A stretch of DNA of 64,000 nt from Domibacillus tundrae (GCF_000970675.1 NZ_LAJA01000005.1:33860-97859), one strand, 5' to 3'. Positions 8,615 to 17,639 are shown, numbered from the stretch's first letter. Numbers and translations: made by a program. Notes: generated by a model from the sequence alone, not told the origin.

Positions 8615-8905
8615 CTATCTTTCTAGAAAAGAAGAGAGCAGAACGGCAACAGAAGCGGTAATTGCTGCATATGCAGCTAATGGTTCGCCATCCCAGTTTT
8701 GGACAGCAATGCCGGTAAGCCTCTAAACGAAAACGAACGGGTACGTGCGGTCGTCGTGTGAAAGCTGGTGGAGTGAAGAGCACTATTAATTTATCGGAAA
8801 TTTCACCAGTTGTCTGCCCGTTCAATGGCAGAGCATTCGCCAGGCCATTCACTGAAATGACAAATATAAGAGTCAAAAGATGAATCCAAGAAATTCACAG
8901 AAAAT
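8615..8905 (-). pseudogene. Decayed TspO/MBR-like (tryptophan-rich sensory protein) gene
   Basis: On the minus strand one frame reads [20 protein letters not shown] then [13 protein letters not shown]. This is typical of the N-terminus of Bacillus TspO/MBR-related tryptophan-rich membrane proteins, which usually continue with a VFSIWGLIY-type stretch. That stretch is missing. After about 40 bases a second frame reads [20 protein letters not shown], ending at a TAG (8615-8617), and resembles the C-terminus of the same family. The start region (VNFL) is in a third frame relation. The gene therefore carries frameshifts and a large internal deletion: about 95 codons remain of an expected 200 or more. 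Family recognition is from memory of conserved motifs. Bases 8906-9030 hold no gene. Confidence 0.6.
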
Positions 8906-9030
8906 CGCTCCCTTTTTCTTTCTGTTCCCTTTAAAAGCTATGCACTAACACTTGTCCTTTTTCTGATTGCTATTTCGAAATAATTTATTTGATTGTGATT
9001 TATCTCTATAAAAATGAATTAAAGAAAGGA

Positions 9031-9074
9031 AAAAAGACGTTGGTTATCTGATTTTCGATAATCAACGTCTTTTT
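9031..9074 (-). terminator. Rho-independent terminator of topB
   Basis: A perfect 18-bp inverted repeat, AAAAAGACGTTGGTTATC (9031-9048) with GATAATCAACGTCTTTTT (9057-9074), lies just past the topB stop. Confidence 0.93.
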
Positions 9075-9084
9075 CATTTAAGGA

Positions 9085-11274
9085 TTAGTCAAATTTTAAA
9101 CCTTTTAACGCCTCTGCAAGTGCATTGTTTAAAGGTTCTTCTTGTTTATCTTGTTGGTTTAAATATTTCTGTACGGAACGTTTATCCACTTTACCACCAG
9201 ATTCTTTCTTACGTCTTGCTTCAAAAGCAGATAATTTCTCGCGATACCCACATTTACATGTAAAGATCTGACCGTCTCCTTCACCACGAAGTTCCAGCTT
9301 TTTCTTACATTGCGGACAACGTGCATTCGTTACACGTGCGACGTTTTTACGGTGACCGCATTCCCGATCTTGACAGACAAGCATTTTTCCTTTTTTGCCG
9401 TTCACTTCAAGCATCGGTTTTCCACAGTCCGGGCAGGATTTCGTTGAAATATTGTCATGCTTGTATTTTTTATCGCTGGATTTAATTTCAGAAACGATTT
9501 TCTTTGCGTAGTTTTTCATCTCTGAAATAAATACTTCTTTTTTCAGTTTGCCGTTTGCAATAGCCTCTAGCTTTTGCTCCCATTCGGCTGTTAGGGTAGG
9601 GGATTGTAACTCTTCGGGCACTAAATCAAGCAGCTGCCGGCCTTTTGAAGTAATGTGAATGTCTTTGCCGCGCTTTTCAATTAAGAATGAGTTAAATAGT
9701 TTATCGATAATATCAGCCCGCGTTGCAACCGTACCTAAACCACCAGTCGATTTTAATGTGTCTGCAAGCTGTTTGTTTTGCGTGTCCATATACTTCGTAG
9801 GGTTTTCCATTGCCGAAAGTAATGTCGCTTCATTAAAGCGTGCAGGTGGCTTTGTCTGTCCTGATGTTTGTGCAATCAATTTTACGTTTAATGTATCGCC
9901 TTTTGCGATGCGGGGTAAAATTTGTTCTTTCAGATCATCTGCTGCCTCGCCATCTTCAAATTGATTTTCGTATGCTTCTTTCCAGCCACTAGATAAAATT
10001 GTTTTCCCTCTAGCAACAAAATTCTCATTACCAATTTTTGCCCGAAGCGTTAATTGCTCATATTCAAATGGTGGGAGTAATACAGCTAAGAACCGTTTAA
10101 CAACTAAATCATAAATTTTGCGTTCTTTATCCGTAAAAGCTGAAAAATTTACGTAATCTTCTGTTGGAATAATAGCATGATGATCTGATACTTTACTGTC
10201 ATCAACAAATGCCTTAGAAGCTTTTATAGGCTTGTTTAATATCTTGTTAGTTAATGAACGATATTCTCCTGCTCCACAGGCTTTAAGACGCTCAGGAAGA
10301 GTTTCCACGATATCTGAAGAGATATAACGTGAATCTGTACGAGGGTACGTTAACACTTTGTGCTGCTCATACAGCTTTTGCATAATGTTTAACGTTTCTT
10401 TTGCAGAGTAACCAAAAATCTTATTCGCATCACGTTGTAACTCCGTTAAGTCATAGAGGCCAGGAGCAAACGACTTCTTCGGCGTTTTTTCAATTTCTGT
10501 TACGGAAGCATTTTGTGTGCCCAGTTTTTTCACAATGTCATCGATTTTGTTTTTATCAAAACTGCGGCCATTCCCTTTTTCGTCTTGCCACGTGAGCTTC
10601 AACTTGTCTGATGTTTGAGCTTCGATGCCATAATATGTTTGAGCTTTGAAGTTTTTGATTTCGTCCTCACGCTCTGCAATGATCGCGACAACCGGCGTTT
10701 GTACACGTCCACAATTAAGCTGCGCGTTAAATTTTGTTGTCAGTGCACGAGTAGCATTAAGACCGATATACCAGTCTGCCTCAGACCGAGCTACTGCAGA
10801 ATGATATAGGTTTTCATATGCTTTACCTGGTTTTAAATTATTAAATCCATCTTTAATTGCTTTATCCGTTACAGATGAAATCCATAGTCGCTTCACAGGC
10901 TTATTTACTTTTGCCTTATCAATAATCCAGCGAGCTACTAGTTCACCTTCACGGCCAGCATCTGTCGCAATTATAACGTGTGACACATCACCACGTGTAA
11001 GTTGAGATTTAACAGCATTAAATTGCTTGCCCGACTGCTTAATAACTGTTAATTTCAAGCGTTCTGGCAGCATCGGCAAATCTTCTAAGTTCCACGTTTT
11101 ATATTTCATATCATAATTTTCAGGATCAGCTAGTGTTACAAGATGTCCTAAAGCCCATGTAATGATATATTTATCTCCCTCAAGAAATCCGTTGCCTTTT
11201 TTATTACAATTCAATACACGCGCAATATCACGAGCTACTGACGGCTTTTCAGCTAAAACTAAGCTTTTTACCAT
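9085..11274 (-). CDS. topB: DNA topoisomerase III (type IA)
   Basis: The protein has 729 residues. It opens with the TOPRIM domain (LVLAEKPSVARDIARVL; DAGREGELVARW). It then carries the type IA core with the catalytic tyrosine in TYPRTDSRYISSDI, and two C-terminal zinc-ribbon like motifs (CPDCGKP and ECGH; CPQCKKK and CKCGY). It ends in the EPLNNALAEALK tail typical of Firmicute TopB. It decatenates and relaxes single-stranded or negatively supercoiled DNA. Start 11274 is chosen over the ATG at 11283 because AAAGGA is 8 bases upstream of it and would abut the other. The gene looks more A+T rich than its neighbours, and a remnant of another topB lies immediately upstream on the opposite strand, suggesting replacement. 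Confidence 0.93.
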   Translation of the reverse strand: MVKSLVLAEKPSVARDIARVLNCNKKGNGFLEGDKYIITWALGHLVTLADPENYDMKYKTWNLEDLPMLPERLKLTVIKQSGKQFNAVKSQLTRGDVSHVIIATDAGREGELVARWIIDKAKVNKPVKRLWISSVTDKAIKDGFNNLKPGKAYENLYHSAVARSEADWYIGLNATRALTTKFNAQLNCGRVQTPVVAIIAEREDEIKNFKAQTYYGIEAQTSDKLKLTWQDEKGNGRSFDKNKIDDIVKKLGTQNASVTEIEKTPKKSFAPGLYDLTELQRDANKIFGYSAKETLNIMQKLYEQHKVLTYPRTDSRYISSDIVETLPERLKACGAGEYRSLTNKILNKPIKASKAFVDDSKVSDHHAIIPTEDYVNFSAFTDKERKIYDLVVKRFLAVLLPPFEYEQLTLRAKIGNENFVARGKTILSSGWKEAYENQFEDGEAADDLKEQILPRIAKGDTLNVKLIAQTSGQTKPPARFNEATLLSAMENPTKYMDTQNKQLADTLKSTGGLGTVATRADIIDKLFNSFLIEKRGKDIHITSKGRQLLDLVPEELQSPTLTAEWEQKLEAIANGKLKKEVFISEMKNYAKKIVSEIKSSDKKYKHDNISTKSCPDCGKPMLEVNGKKGKMLVCQDRECGHRKNVARVTNARCPQCKKKLELRGEGDGQIFTCKCGYREKLSAFEARRKKESGGKVDKRSVQKYLNQQDKQEEPLNNALAEALKGLKFD

Positions 11275-11382
11275 TTTAAACATCCTTTCTTACATACATA
11301 AAATAAATATTAGCATAGATGTAAGGAGGAAGTGGAGTGATCGCTTTAACAAATGAAAATTACAAGTCTAAATCCTCATTAT

Positions 11383-11640
11383 ATGAAAGAAATCTGTGGC
11401 TGCGTAAAAAACGCGACCAAAGAAATTAAAAACAGCGAGACGTTCTTCTGTTTGTCTGCAAATGCGGCCGGCAGGAAAAGTTATCCACTTTTGAAAAACG
11501 AAAGTAAAAAAAGCGGCCAAGGTGCTGCTAACAAACGCGATGTGAATCAACATTTGAAAAAGGAGGACAAAGACGAACCGATCAACACGGTACTTGCCGA
11601 TGTATTAAAAATTTGGAATTATAATCAGGAAATCGTTCTT
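11383..11640 (+). pseudogene. Remnant of the 3' end of a second topB gene
   Basis: Plus-strand frames spell pieces of the TopB C-terminus. ICGCVKNATK resembles the zinc-ribbon stretch ECGHRKNVAR. In the next frame, FVCKCGRQEKLSTFEKRK resembles the CKCGYREKLSAFEARRK stretch of the intact gene. Back in the first frame, NKRDVNQHLKK and DKDEPINTVLADVLK match the conserved tail. Frameshifts and a deletion separate the pieces, and the N-terminal 600 or so residues are gone. The open frame at 11353-11661 is therefore a relic, not a gene. It is divergent from the intact topB, so it is not a simple tail duplication of it. Confidence 0.75.
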
Positions 11641-11674
11641 GAATTTATTATTGGAAAATAATAATCGGGAACGG

Positions 11675-11704
11675 TTGTTTTTTTTCAGAAAAGGTGTCTA
11701 TAAT
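11675..11704 (+). promoter_or_regulatory. Candidate sigma-A promoter of metA
   Basis: TTGTTT (11675-11680), an 18-base spacer and TATAAT (11699-11704). Just downstream is a perfect 12-bp palindrome AAGATATATCTT (11714-11725) that could be an operator. No S-box precedes metA. Confidence 0.5.
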
Positions 11705-11745
11705 TATTTGACAAAGATATATCTTGTTTTAAAGGGAGGAAAATT

Positions 11746-12654
11746 ATGCCGATTACTATACCGCATCAGCTGCCGGCACGCGAAGTTTTAGAAAGAGAGA
11801 ATATTTTCGTTATGGACGCGGATCGTGCCAGAATGCAGGATATCCGCCCGCTTAATATTTTAATTTTGAATCTAATGCCGGAAAAAGAAAAAACAGAAGC
11901 CCACCTTTTGCGCCTGCTTGGTAACACGCCGCTTCAGGTAAATGTTTCGTTTTTATATACAGCGACCTATGAATCGAAAAATGTAAGCAAATCACACCTT
12001 GAGCAGTTTTATATTACGCTTGAGGATGCAAAAAGCCGCCGCTACGATGGATTGATTATTACCGGTGCACCGATTGAGCTAATGGAATTTGAAGACGTCA
12101 ATTACTGGCCGGAGCTGCAGGATGTTATGGATTGGGCGAAAACGAATGTGACATCCACGCTTCATATTTGCTGGGGTGCCCAGGCAGCACTGTACCATCA
12201 TTACGGCATCGGTAAATTTGAGCTGCCGAAAAAGTGCTCTGGTATATTTAAACATACAATCACGGATCCGACCGTGAAATTGCTGCGGGGTTTTGATGAC
12301 GAATTTTACTCACCCGTTTCGCGCTATACGGATGTGAGCCAAGAAGCGATTGAAACGCATGAAGACTTAATTTTGCTCGCCTCTTCGCCGGAAGCGGGTC
12401 CTCTGTTAATGATGTCTAAAGATGCACGAAACATTATGATTACCGGTCACCTTGAGTACGATGCGACCACACTAGCGGAAGAATACGAACGCGACTGTGC
12501 GAAGGGCGTTGAGGCTGAATTGCCGGAGAATTATTTTCCGGATAATAATCCCGGGAAACGGCCGCCGAACAAATGGCGCTCCCACGCTCATCTGTTGTAC
12601 TCCAACTGGCTGAACTATTATGTTTACCAAGAAACACCATACGAGTGGAAATGA
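11746..12654 (+). CDS. metA: Homoserine O-acetyltransferase (MetA/HAT family)
   Basis: This 302-residue enzyme of methionine biosynthesis transfers an acyl group from acyl-CoA to the hydroxyl of L-homoserine. Family hallmarks are visible: nucleophile Cys142 in HICWGAQ, and His235 and Glu237 in GHLEYD. Residue 111 is Glu (GAPIE), which in the MetA family favours acetyl-CoA over succinyl-CoA, so O-acetylhomoserine is the expected product. A ribosome site GGGAGG lies 7-8 bases before the ATG. It is monocistronic between a promoter and a terminator. Unlike many Firmicute methionine genes it has no S-box leader, although an S-box lies 2 kb downstream. Confidence 0.95.
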   Translation: MPITIPHQLPAREVLERENIFVMDADRARMQDIRPLNILILNLMPEKEKTEAHLLRLLGNTPLQVNVSFLYTATYESKNVSKSHLEQFYITLEDAKSRRYDGLIITGAPIELMEFEDVNYWPELQDVMDWAKTNVTSTLHICWGAQAALYHHYGIGKFELPKKCSGIFKHTITDPTVKLLRGFDDEFYSPVSRYTDVSQEAIETHEDLILLASSPEAGPLLMMSKDARNIMITGHLEYDATTLAEEYERDCAKGVEAELPENYFPDNNPGKRPPNKWRSHAHLLYSNWLNYYVYQETPYEWK

Positions 12655-12662
12655 AAGAGCAA

Positions 12663-12692
12663 GACCGTCCATGTGTAATGGACGGGTTTTTT
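12663..12692 (+). terminator. Rho-independent terminator of metA
   Basis: CCGTCCAT (12665-12672) pairs with ATGGACGG (12678-12685), followed by a T run. The next bases, 12693-12850, hold no supported gene. Confidence 0.85.
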
Positions 12693-12850
12693 GTTTACCG
12701 GCTGGATCCAAATGATGATAAGTGGACATGAAAGAGTAAGGAGTAGATAAAAACTGAGCAAAATGGACATAAAACGATGTGTGTGGAGGAGCGAAGACTT
12801 AAAAGTGCGATATCCTGGCAGCGCCTTTATTAGCACATCCTGTGCGTCAA

Positions 12851-12880
12851 AAGCGCCGCCGATGATACATCGGGGCGCCC
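12851..12880 (-). terminator. Probable terminator of the nitrilase gene
   Basis: On the minus strand, GCGCC-CCGATG pairs with CATCGG-CGGCGC across a 3-base loop with a small bulge, followed by TTTT. Confidence 0.6.
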
Positions 12881-12889
12881 AACTATTAC

Positions 12890-13666
12890 TTAATAAAATG
12901 ATTCGCGCCGGTCTTCAAATACTGGAATGCGGCTGCGGATTTCATCAATGGCATCAAAGTCAACATCGCCAATGAGCATTTCTTCGTTTTCTCCTGCTTC
13001 GGCAATCACTTCACCCCAAGGCCCGACAATAATGGAATGCCCGGCAAACTGGTTGTCAGGGTCAGAACCCGAACGGTTGCACGCTACAACATATGCCTGA
13101 TTTTCAATCGCGCGGGCCATCAGCAGCGTACGCCAGTGATCGACGCGGGCAAGGGGCCATTCCGCGGGTACAAATAAGACACGCGCCCCGTTTAAAACCT
13201 GCTTTCTAAACCATTCCGGAAAACGGATGTCATAGCAAATAAAGCCGGCCATCGTTTCGCCGGCAAGTTCAAACAAGCCGTCACCGTCGCCATCGATCAA
13301 ATATTTTTCTTCGTTCATAAGCCGGAACAAATGCAGCTTGCTATACTCATGAACAATGGCGCCAGTTTTATCCACAACGATCATCGTATTTTTCACGCCA
13401 TCGCCTGTATCATTGGCGACAGAACCGCCCACGATGTGCATATTGTATTGTTTCGCCATTTTCGTCAAAAACGCTTTAGCCCGTTCAGCTCTGTGGTCCG
13501 CAATTTCATCCAATCTCGTTAAATCATAGCCGGTTGTCCAAAGTTCCGGCAGCACGGCCAATTCACAGCCGGCGTCACTCGCTTTTTTCAAAAAGTCCGC
13601 CGCCTGGTCGTAATTCGCTTCCGGATCGCCAAACGTTATGTCCATTTGCAAGCAAGCTATTTTCAT
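12890..13666 (-). CDS. mtnU: Carbon-nitrogen hydrolase, omega-amidase-like (MtnU type)
   Basis: The protein has 258 residues from ATG 13666, which has a GGAGATG ribosome site. Longer upstream codons run into the promoter region of the divergent S-box and are rejected. Nitrilase-superfamily hallmarks are present: the Glu in LPELWTTGYD, the Lys in SKLHLF, and the Cys in GFICYDIRFPEW. MtnU-type enzymes hydrolyse alpha-ketoglutaramate or related amides formed when glutamine transaminates the keto acid at the end of methionine salvage. The C-terminal part (HWRTLLMARAIENQ; SDPDNQFAGHS) resembles B. subtilis MtnU closely. Its position back-to-back with an S-box transcription unit fits a sulfur-metabolism role, but this gene itself has no S-box. 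Confidence 0.85.
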   Translation of the reverse strand: MKIACLQMDITFGDPEANYDQAADFLKKASDAGCELAVLPELWTTGYDLTRLDEIADHRAERAKAFLTKMAKQYNMHIVGGSVANDTGDGVKNTMIVVDKTGAIVHEYSKLHLFRLMNEEKYLIDGDGDGLFELAGETMAGFICYDIRFPEWFRKQVLNGARVLFVPAEWPLARVDHWRTLLMARAIENQAYVVACNRSGSDPDNQFAGHSIIVGPWGEVIAEAGENEEMLIGDVDFDAIDEIRSRIPVFEDRRESFY

Positions 13667-13706
13667 CTCGTCATCTCCAGATTCATTTTCAAAAATTGTA
13701 ACACGG

Positions 13707-13735
13707 TTGACAGTGAAAATGAAACGTGGCATAAT
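13707..13735 (+). promoter_or_regulatory. Sigma-A promoter for the S-box transcript
   Basis: A consensus TTGACA (13707-13712), a 17-base spacer and CATAAT (13730-13735) stand just upstream of the riboswitch. Confidence 0.85.
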
Positions 13736-13766
13736 CCTTCTTAATAAACAAACGGACAACTGAATA

Positions 13767-13875
13767 CATCTTATCAAGAGCAGGTGGAGGGACAAGCCCG
13801 ATGATACCCGGCAACCGACCTATTTTAGGCACGGTGCTAATTCTTGCAGCGAAAGCTGAGAGATAAGAAGATGAA
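13767..13875 (+). ncRNA. SAM-I (S-box) riboswitch
   Basis: The conserved S-box core is readable in order: CTTATCAAGAG (P1 and start of P2), GGTGGAGGGA, GCCCGATGATACCCGGCAACC, and then GGTGCTAATTC and GCTGAGAGATAAG closing P1. S-adenosylmethionine binding stabilises P1 and lets the downstream terminator form, turning the gene off when SAM is plentiful. Confidence 0.96.
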
Positions 13876-13880
13876 CAAGG

Positions 13881-13917
13881 AACCTTTCTTCTTATTTCGT
13901 GAAGAAAGGTTTTTTTA
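13881..13917 (+). terminator. S-box expression-platform terminator
   Basis: AACCTTTCTTC (13881-13891) and GAAGAAAGGTT (13901-13911) pair perfectly and are followed by Ts. The A-rich bases of the P1 3' side (AAGAAGATG) can compete for pairing, as in typical S-box platforms. Confidence 0.9.
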
Positions 13918-13940
13918 TTTTCCAAAAGGAGGCGTCGGAC

Positions 13941-14453
13941 ATGACCGTTATCGACAAAACAGACAAACCATTGAAAATTGAACAAGGAAATTTATACGCC
14001 ACAATTCATCCGCAGCAAGGAGAGCGCGTCATGATTATCGGCGGCTCCGAAACGCTGATGGCTCGATGTTCAGACGCAGGCGCGGCTGTTTTGCCGGCTG
14101 CTTCTTTTTCACAGGTGAAGCAAAATGAATTCGATACCGTGGCCGCTCCTTTGTCGATTCACCCCTATGCAGACGGCGCGCAGTGGACGGCAAAAGCGTA
14201 TGAAGCATTAAGGCAGGGCGGCCGGTTTGTGGCAGATTTTGCAGAAGCTGATTCCCTGCCATCTGCTACTGACTTTCCATATGCGGAATCACTGGCCGGC
14301 TATTGGGAGCGCCTGAAAGCGGCCGGTTTTTCAACGATTTTTTTTCAGCAGCTGTCAGCGGACTCAGCAAAAGAAGCAGTTTTAAACGGCTGGACGGAGC
14401 TTGTGCCCTCGAAATACCCGGTCACGGTCAATCGGTTTATCGCAGTGAAATAG
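13941..14453 (+). CDS. S-box controlled class I methyltransferase-like protein
   Basis: The 170-residue protein starts at ATG 13941 behind AAAGGAGGC. It has a recognisable SAM-methyltransferase layout: VMIIGGSET at the usual motif I place, FDTVAAPLSIHPYADG at motif IV, and then ALRQGGRFVADF. However, motif I lacks the canonical GxGxG (GGSET instead of GCGTG) and the chain is shorter than the usual 240-260 residues. It may be a diverged or partly inactive enzyme, closest in layout to trans-aconitate methyltransferase-like proteins. S-box control says it is made when SAM is low, which is odd for a SAM consumer; a sulfur-salvage or regulatory role is possible. The substrate is unknown. Confidence 0.65.
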   Translation: MTVIDKTDKPLKIEQGNLYATIHPQQGERVMIIGGSETLMARCSDAGAAVLPAASFSQVKQNEFDTVAAPLSIHPYADGAQWTAKAYEALRQGGRFVADFAEADSLPSATDFPYAESLAGYWERLKAAGFSTIFFQQLSADSAKEAVLNGWTELVPSKYPVTVNRFIAVK

Positions 14454-14522
14454 CCTAACCATTTTCAAAACGGGTGCCTCCGTATTATGATGTAGTCATC
14501 AACATGCGAAAGGTGGCACCAC

Positions 14523-15893
14523 GTGAACATTTTTTACCAGAAAACTAACTACACAAAAGAGCAATTTTTTCATCAATATACAGCATTATCGAAAAACGAG
14601 ATGCATCACGCCTTTTTAGAAAGCGGACGCGGCGGACGCTATAGCTTCGCTGGTATCAAGCCTGCCGCCACCGCGGTTTCAAGCGAAGAAGGGCTTTTAC
14701 TTAATGAAAATGGTAAAGAAGTATTGTTAAAAGGAAATCCGATTCATGCACTTGTTTCCATCTTGAATAAACGACATGTCCCAAAGCACTCGGATTTGCC
14801 GGATTTTCAAGGCGGCGCCATTGGCTGGATCAGCTACGACTACGTCCGGTTTATTGAACTTTTGCCCGAGACTGCCGTCAATGATCTTGGGCTGCCGGAT
14901 GTTTGTTTCTTATTTTTCAACGAATGGGCGGCGTTTGATCACGAAACAAATGAATTGTATGTGATGACACTCGCTGAAACAGATGAGGGACTTGAAGACT
15001 TGCTTAAACAGTGGCTTGATCCTGCTGAACCAATTCAGTGGGCAGCAGGAACCGGAATGGATAAGATAGATGTCTCGTTTCCGGAAGAGCAATTTAAAAT
15101 AGCTGTAGAGAAAATTCGTGAATACATTGCAGCAGGCGATGTGTTCCAGGTCAATTTATCCGTCCGCCGCGCCCGTCCGTTAACCGTGCCACCGCTTTCG
15201 GTTTATGCCACACTTCGAGCGTTAAATCCGTCTCCATATATGGCTTATATTCAAACACCGGATTTTCAAATTGTTTCCGGATCACCGGAGCTGCTTGTGA
15301 AAAAAGATGGCCAGCACCTTTCGACAAGACCGATTGCGGGCACACGTTCACGTGGAAAAGACGATGCGGATGATGAGCGGCTGGCGGCAGAGCTGATTCA
15401 TAATGAAAAAGAACGGGCCGAACACGTGATGCTTGTGGATTTGGAACGCAATGACCTTGGGCGTGTTTCACGATACGGTTCCGTTCATGTGGATGAGTTT
15501 ATGGTGATTGAAAGATATTCACATGTTATGCACATTGTGTCAAATGTGCGCGGGGAGCTGGCAAAAGGAAAAACAAATGCGGATGTCATTGACGCTGTTT
15601 TTCCGGGAGGTACGATCACCGGAGCACCGAAAGTACGGACAATGGAAATTATTGAAGAGCTGGAGCCGGTGCGACGCGGGATTTACACGGGTTCCATCGG
15701 CTGGATTGGCTACAATGGAGACATGGAGCTGAATATCGTCATCCGGACGATGCTGAGTGCGGGAGGCTATGGATATGTTCAGGCCGGTGCAGGGATTGTG
15801 ACCGATTCAAAGCCAGAATATGAATATAAAGAGTCGCTGAAAAAAGCGGCCGCAATGTTAAAAGCGATGGAACTGGCGGAGGATGCAAAATGA
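14523..15893 (+). CDS. pabB: Aminodeoxychorismate synthase component I
   Basis: This 456-residue chorismate-binding enzyme (anthranilate synthase component I family) converts chorismate plus ammonia from PabA to 4-amino-4-deoxychorismate, the precursor of the p-aminobenzoate ring of folate. The C-terminal catalytic domain shows [32 protein letters not shown] and [17 protein letters not shown] start at 14523 follows AAAGGTGG. The stop overlaps the start of pabA by 4 bases (ATGA), and the order pabB-pabA-pabC identifies it as PabB rather than TrpE. The B. subtilis folate genes sul and folB do not follow here. Confidence 0.92.
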   Translation: MNIFYQKTNYTKEQFFHQYTALSKNEMHHAFLESGRGGRYSFAGIKPAATAVSSEEGLLLNENGKEVLLKGNPIHALVSILNKRHVPKHSDLPDFQGGAIGWISYDYVRFIELLPETAVNDLGLPDVCFLFFNEWAAFDHETNELYVMTLAETDEGLEDLLKQWLDPAEPIQWAAGTGMDKIDVSFPEEQFKIAVEKIREYIAAGDVFQVNLSVRRARPLTVPPLSVYATLRALNPSPYMAYIQTPDFQIVSGSPELLVKKDGQHLSTRPIAGTRSRGKDDADDERLAAELIHNEKERAEHVMLVDLERNDLGRVSRYGSVHVDEFMVIERYSHVMHIVSNVRGELAKGKTNADVIDAVFPGGTITGAPKVRTMEIIEELEPVRRGIYTGSIGWIGYNGDMELNIVIRTMLSAGGYGYVQAGAGIVTDSKPEYEYKESLKKAAAMLKAMELAEDAK

Positions 15894-16480
15894 TTTTAAT
15901 GATTGATAATTACGATTCATTCACGTATAACCTTGTTCAATATCTTGGGGAATTGGGCGAAGAACTTGTGGTCCGCCGGAATGATGAAATGACGGTTGCA
16001 GACATTGAAACGATGAAGCCGGATTTTGTGATGATCAGTCCGGGACCCTGTACACCAAATGAAGCGGGCATTAGTTTAGAAGCAGTGGAAAAGCTGTCCG
16101 GCCGCATTCCGTTGTTTGGTGTCTGTCTCGGCCAGCAATCCATTGCGCAAAGCTTCGGCGGTGATGTGGTGCGCGCCGAACGGCTTATGCACGGGAAGAC
16201 ATCTCCTGTTTTCCACGATGGAAAAACCATTTTCAAAGACGTCCCGAATCCGTTCCGGGCAACGCGTTATCATTCACTAATTGTTAAAAAAGACACGCTG
16301 CCGGATTGTTTTGAAGTTTCTGCCTGGACTGAAGAAGGCGAAATTATGGCGATTCGTCATAAAGAGCTGGCGGTCGAAGCAGTGCAGTTTCACCCGGAAT
16401 CCATTATGACGGAGTATGGAAAAGAGATGCTGCAAAACTTTATTGACACGTACAGAGGTGTGCCATGTATACGTACGTAA
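15890..16480 (+). CDS. pabA: Aminodeoxychorismate/anthranilate synthase glutamine amidotransferase
   Basis: A 196-residue class I glutamine amidotransferase, starting [20 protein letters not shown]. The catalytic Cys lies in GVCLGQQ and the His-Glu pair in FHPESIMT. It releases ammonia from glutamine for PabB. In Bacillus one such subunit can serve both folate and tryptophan synthesis, so it may also support TrpE. It overlaps pabB by 4 bases and pabC by 16 bases, which implies a tightly coupled operon. Confidence 0.93.
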   Translation: MILMIDNYDSFTYNLVQYLGELGEELVVRRNDEMTVADIETMKPDFVMISPGPCTPNEAGISLEAVEKLSGRIPLFGVCLGQQSIAQSFGGDVVRAERLMHGKTSPVFHDGKTIFKDVPNPFRATRYHSLIVKKDTLPDCFEVSAWTEEGEIMAIRHKELAVEAVQFHPESIMTEYGKEMLQNFIDTYRGVPCIRT

Positions 16481-17301
16481 ACGGGCAGGTCATTCAAAAC
16501 AATGAAGTACGCATTTCGCCATTTGACCACGGATTTTTATACGGTGTCGGTGTATTTGAAACGTTCCGTACGTATGACGGCAAACCGTTTTTGCTGGATG
16601 AACATCTCAGCCGGCTGAACGACAGCATGCGGGAACTGAATATTGACCTTCATGTAACACGCGGCCAGGCAGAATCCATTTTGGCGCAATTAAATGAAGC
16701 GAATGGATGGAACAATGCGTATATCCGTTTCAATGTGTCTGCCGGCGACGGAGAAATTGGCCTGCAGACCGCGCCGTATCAATACCCGAACGTAATTGTT
16801 TTTCAGAAGGAATTAAAACCGGCCGGTGCTACGACAGAAAAGCAGGGCGTTTGGCTCGACACGCGGCGCAACCGTCCGGAAGGCGGGTACCGGTTAAAGT
16901 CTCACCATTATTTAAACAACATTTTCGGTAAGCGGGAAGCCGGGAACGATCCTTCTATAGAAGGGTTATTTTTGACCGAGGATGGATTTGTAGCGGAAGG
17001 CGTCGTGTCGAACCTGTTCTGGACGAAAAAAAAGACGCTATACACACCAGCGCTCCAAACAGGTATTTTAAACGGCGTCACCCGTCAATTTGTTATGAAA
17101 ATCGCACATAAAGCAGGGTTGAATGTAGAAGAGGGGCTTTATACGGTAGATGATGTAGCAGCGGCAGACGAAGTTTTTGTCACCAACTCCATTCAAGAAA
17201 TGGTGCCGCTCCATCAGGTCGGAAAAAAAGCGTTTCCCGGCAAAGCAGGAAACGCGGTGCAGCAGTTATTTACAATGTATCGGGAAGCTGTTCGTCTGTG
17301 A
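16465..17301 (+). CDS. pabC: Aminodeoxychorismate lyase
   Basis: The 278-residue PLP enzyme of fold type IV splits 4-amino-4-deoxychorismate into p-aminobenzoate and pyruvate. Features include the N-terminal [18 protein letters not shown], the region around the PLP lysine ([13 protein letters not shown]), and [10 protein letters not shown]-amino-acid or branched-chain aminotransferases share this fold, but the pabBA context settles the role. Its last 32 bases overlap the 3' end of the convergent stress gene, so there is no room for an intergenic terminator. Confidence 0.92.
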   Translation: MYTYVNGQVIQNNEVRISPFDHGFLYGVGVFETFRTYDGKPFLLDEHLSRLNDSMRELNIDLHVTRGQAESILAQLNEANGWNNAYIRFNVSAGDGEIGLQTAPYQYPNVIVFQKELKPAGATTEKQGVWLDTRRNRPEGGYRLKSHHYLNNIFGKREAGNDPSIEGLFLTEDGFVAEGVVSNLFWTKKKTLYTPALQTGILNGVTRQFVMKIAHKAGLNVEEGLYTVDDVAAADEVFVTNSIQEMVPLHQVGKKAFPGKAGNAVQQLFTMYREAVRL

Positions 17302-17605
17302 CGAGCAGCACTTTTTCTTTTGCGAGCCCATCGTGGTACTTTTCCGCATCTTCTTCAGACAAGCCGAAGTCGAGCAAGGCATCTTTCACCGGCTTCTCGC
17401 GTGTAAAGATGGATTTTACTTTTTCCTTCATCGAAGGACCAGTTGTTTCCACATTTGCTTCCGTCCTGTTTTGAATCGTTAAATAAACGTCCGCATCTTT
17501 CGTCAGCGCGGTCATTTTTGACGGATCATATCCCTCCACCTTTAAGTCCTCTATTTTTCGAATAACCTCAATTTCACTGTTAAATAAGCCGATGACATAT
17601 TTCAT
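17270..17605 (-). CDS. General stress protein (YflT/GSP17M-like)
   Basis: A 111-residue acidic soluble protein, beginning MKYVIGLFNSEIEVIRKIED. It resembles the Bacillus YflT/general stress protein 17M family (an alpha-beta domain at the N-terminus that recalls ferredoxin-like heat-induced proteins). The molecular function is unknown. A sigma-B type promoter lies 35 bases upstream, which agrees with a general-stress assignment. A strong AGGGGG ribosome site precedes the ATG. The 3' end overlaps pabC on the other strand by 32 bases. Confidence 0.8.
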   Translation of the reverse strand: MKYVIGLFNSEIEVIRKIEDLKVEGYDPSKMTALTKDADVYLTIQNRTEANVETTGPSMKEKVKSIFTREKPVKDALLDFGLSEEDAEKYHDGLAKEKVLLVTDEQLPDTL

Positions 17606-17639
17606 GATGGGACCCCCTGCAAAATGATTTACCTTTACT

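Noticed and set aside
8577..8876. Minus-strand frame of 99 codons as a gene
   Set aside because: Only its first half resembles a protein family; the rest is out of frame with the matching C-terminal motif, so it is treated as a pseudogene.
11353..11661. Open frame of 102 codons as a new gene
   Set aside because: Its segments in two frames match the TopB C-terminus; it is a relic, not an intact gene.
12693..12975. Plus-strand frame at 12763-12975
   Set aside because: No ribosome site, and it runs antisense through the nitrilase terminator and gene end.
13670..13795. Upstream extension of the nitrilase frame
   Set aside because: It would cover the S-box promoter on the opposite strand and has no ribosome site; ATG 13666 has one.
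14470..14522. Riboregulator in the pabB leader
   Set aside because: GGTGCC and GGCACC can pair, but the 6-bp stem with a long loop is too weak to claim.
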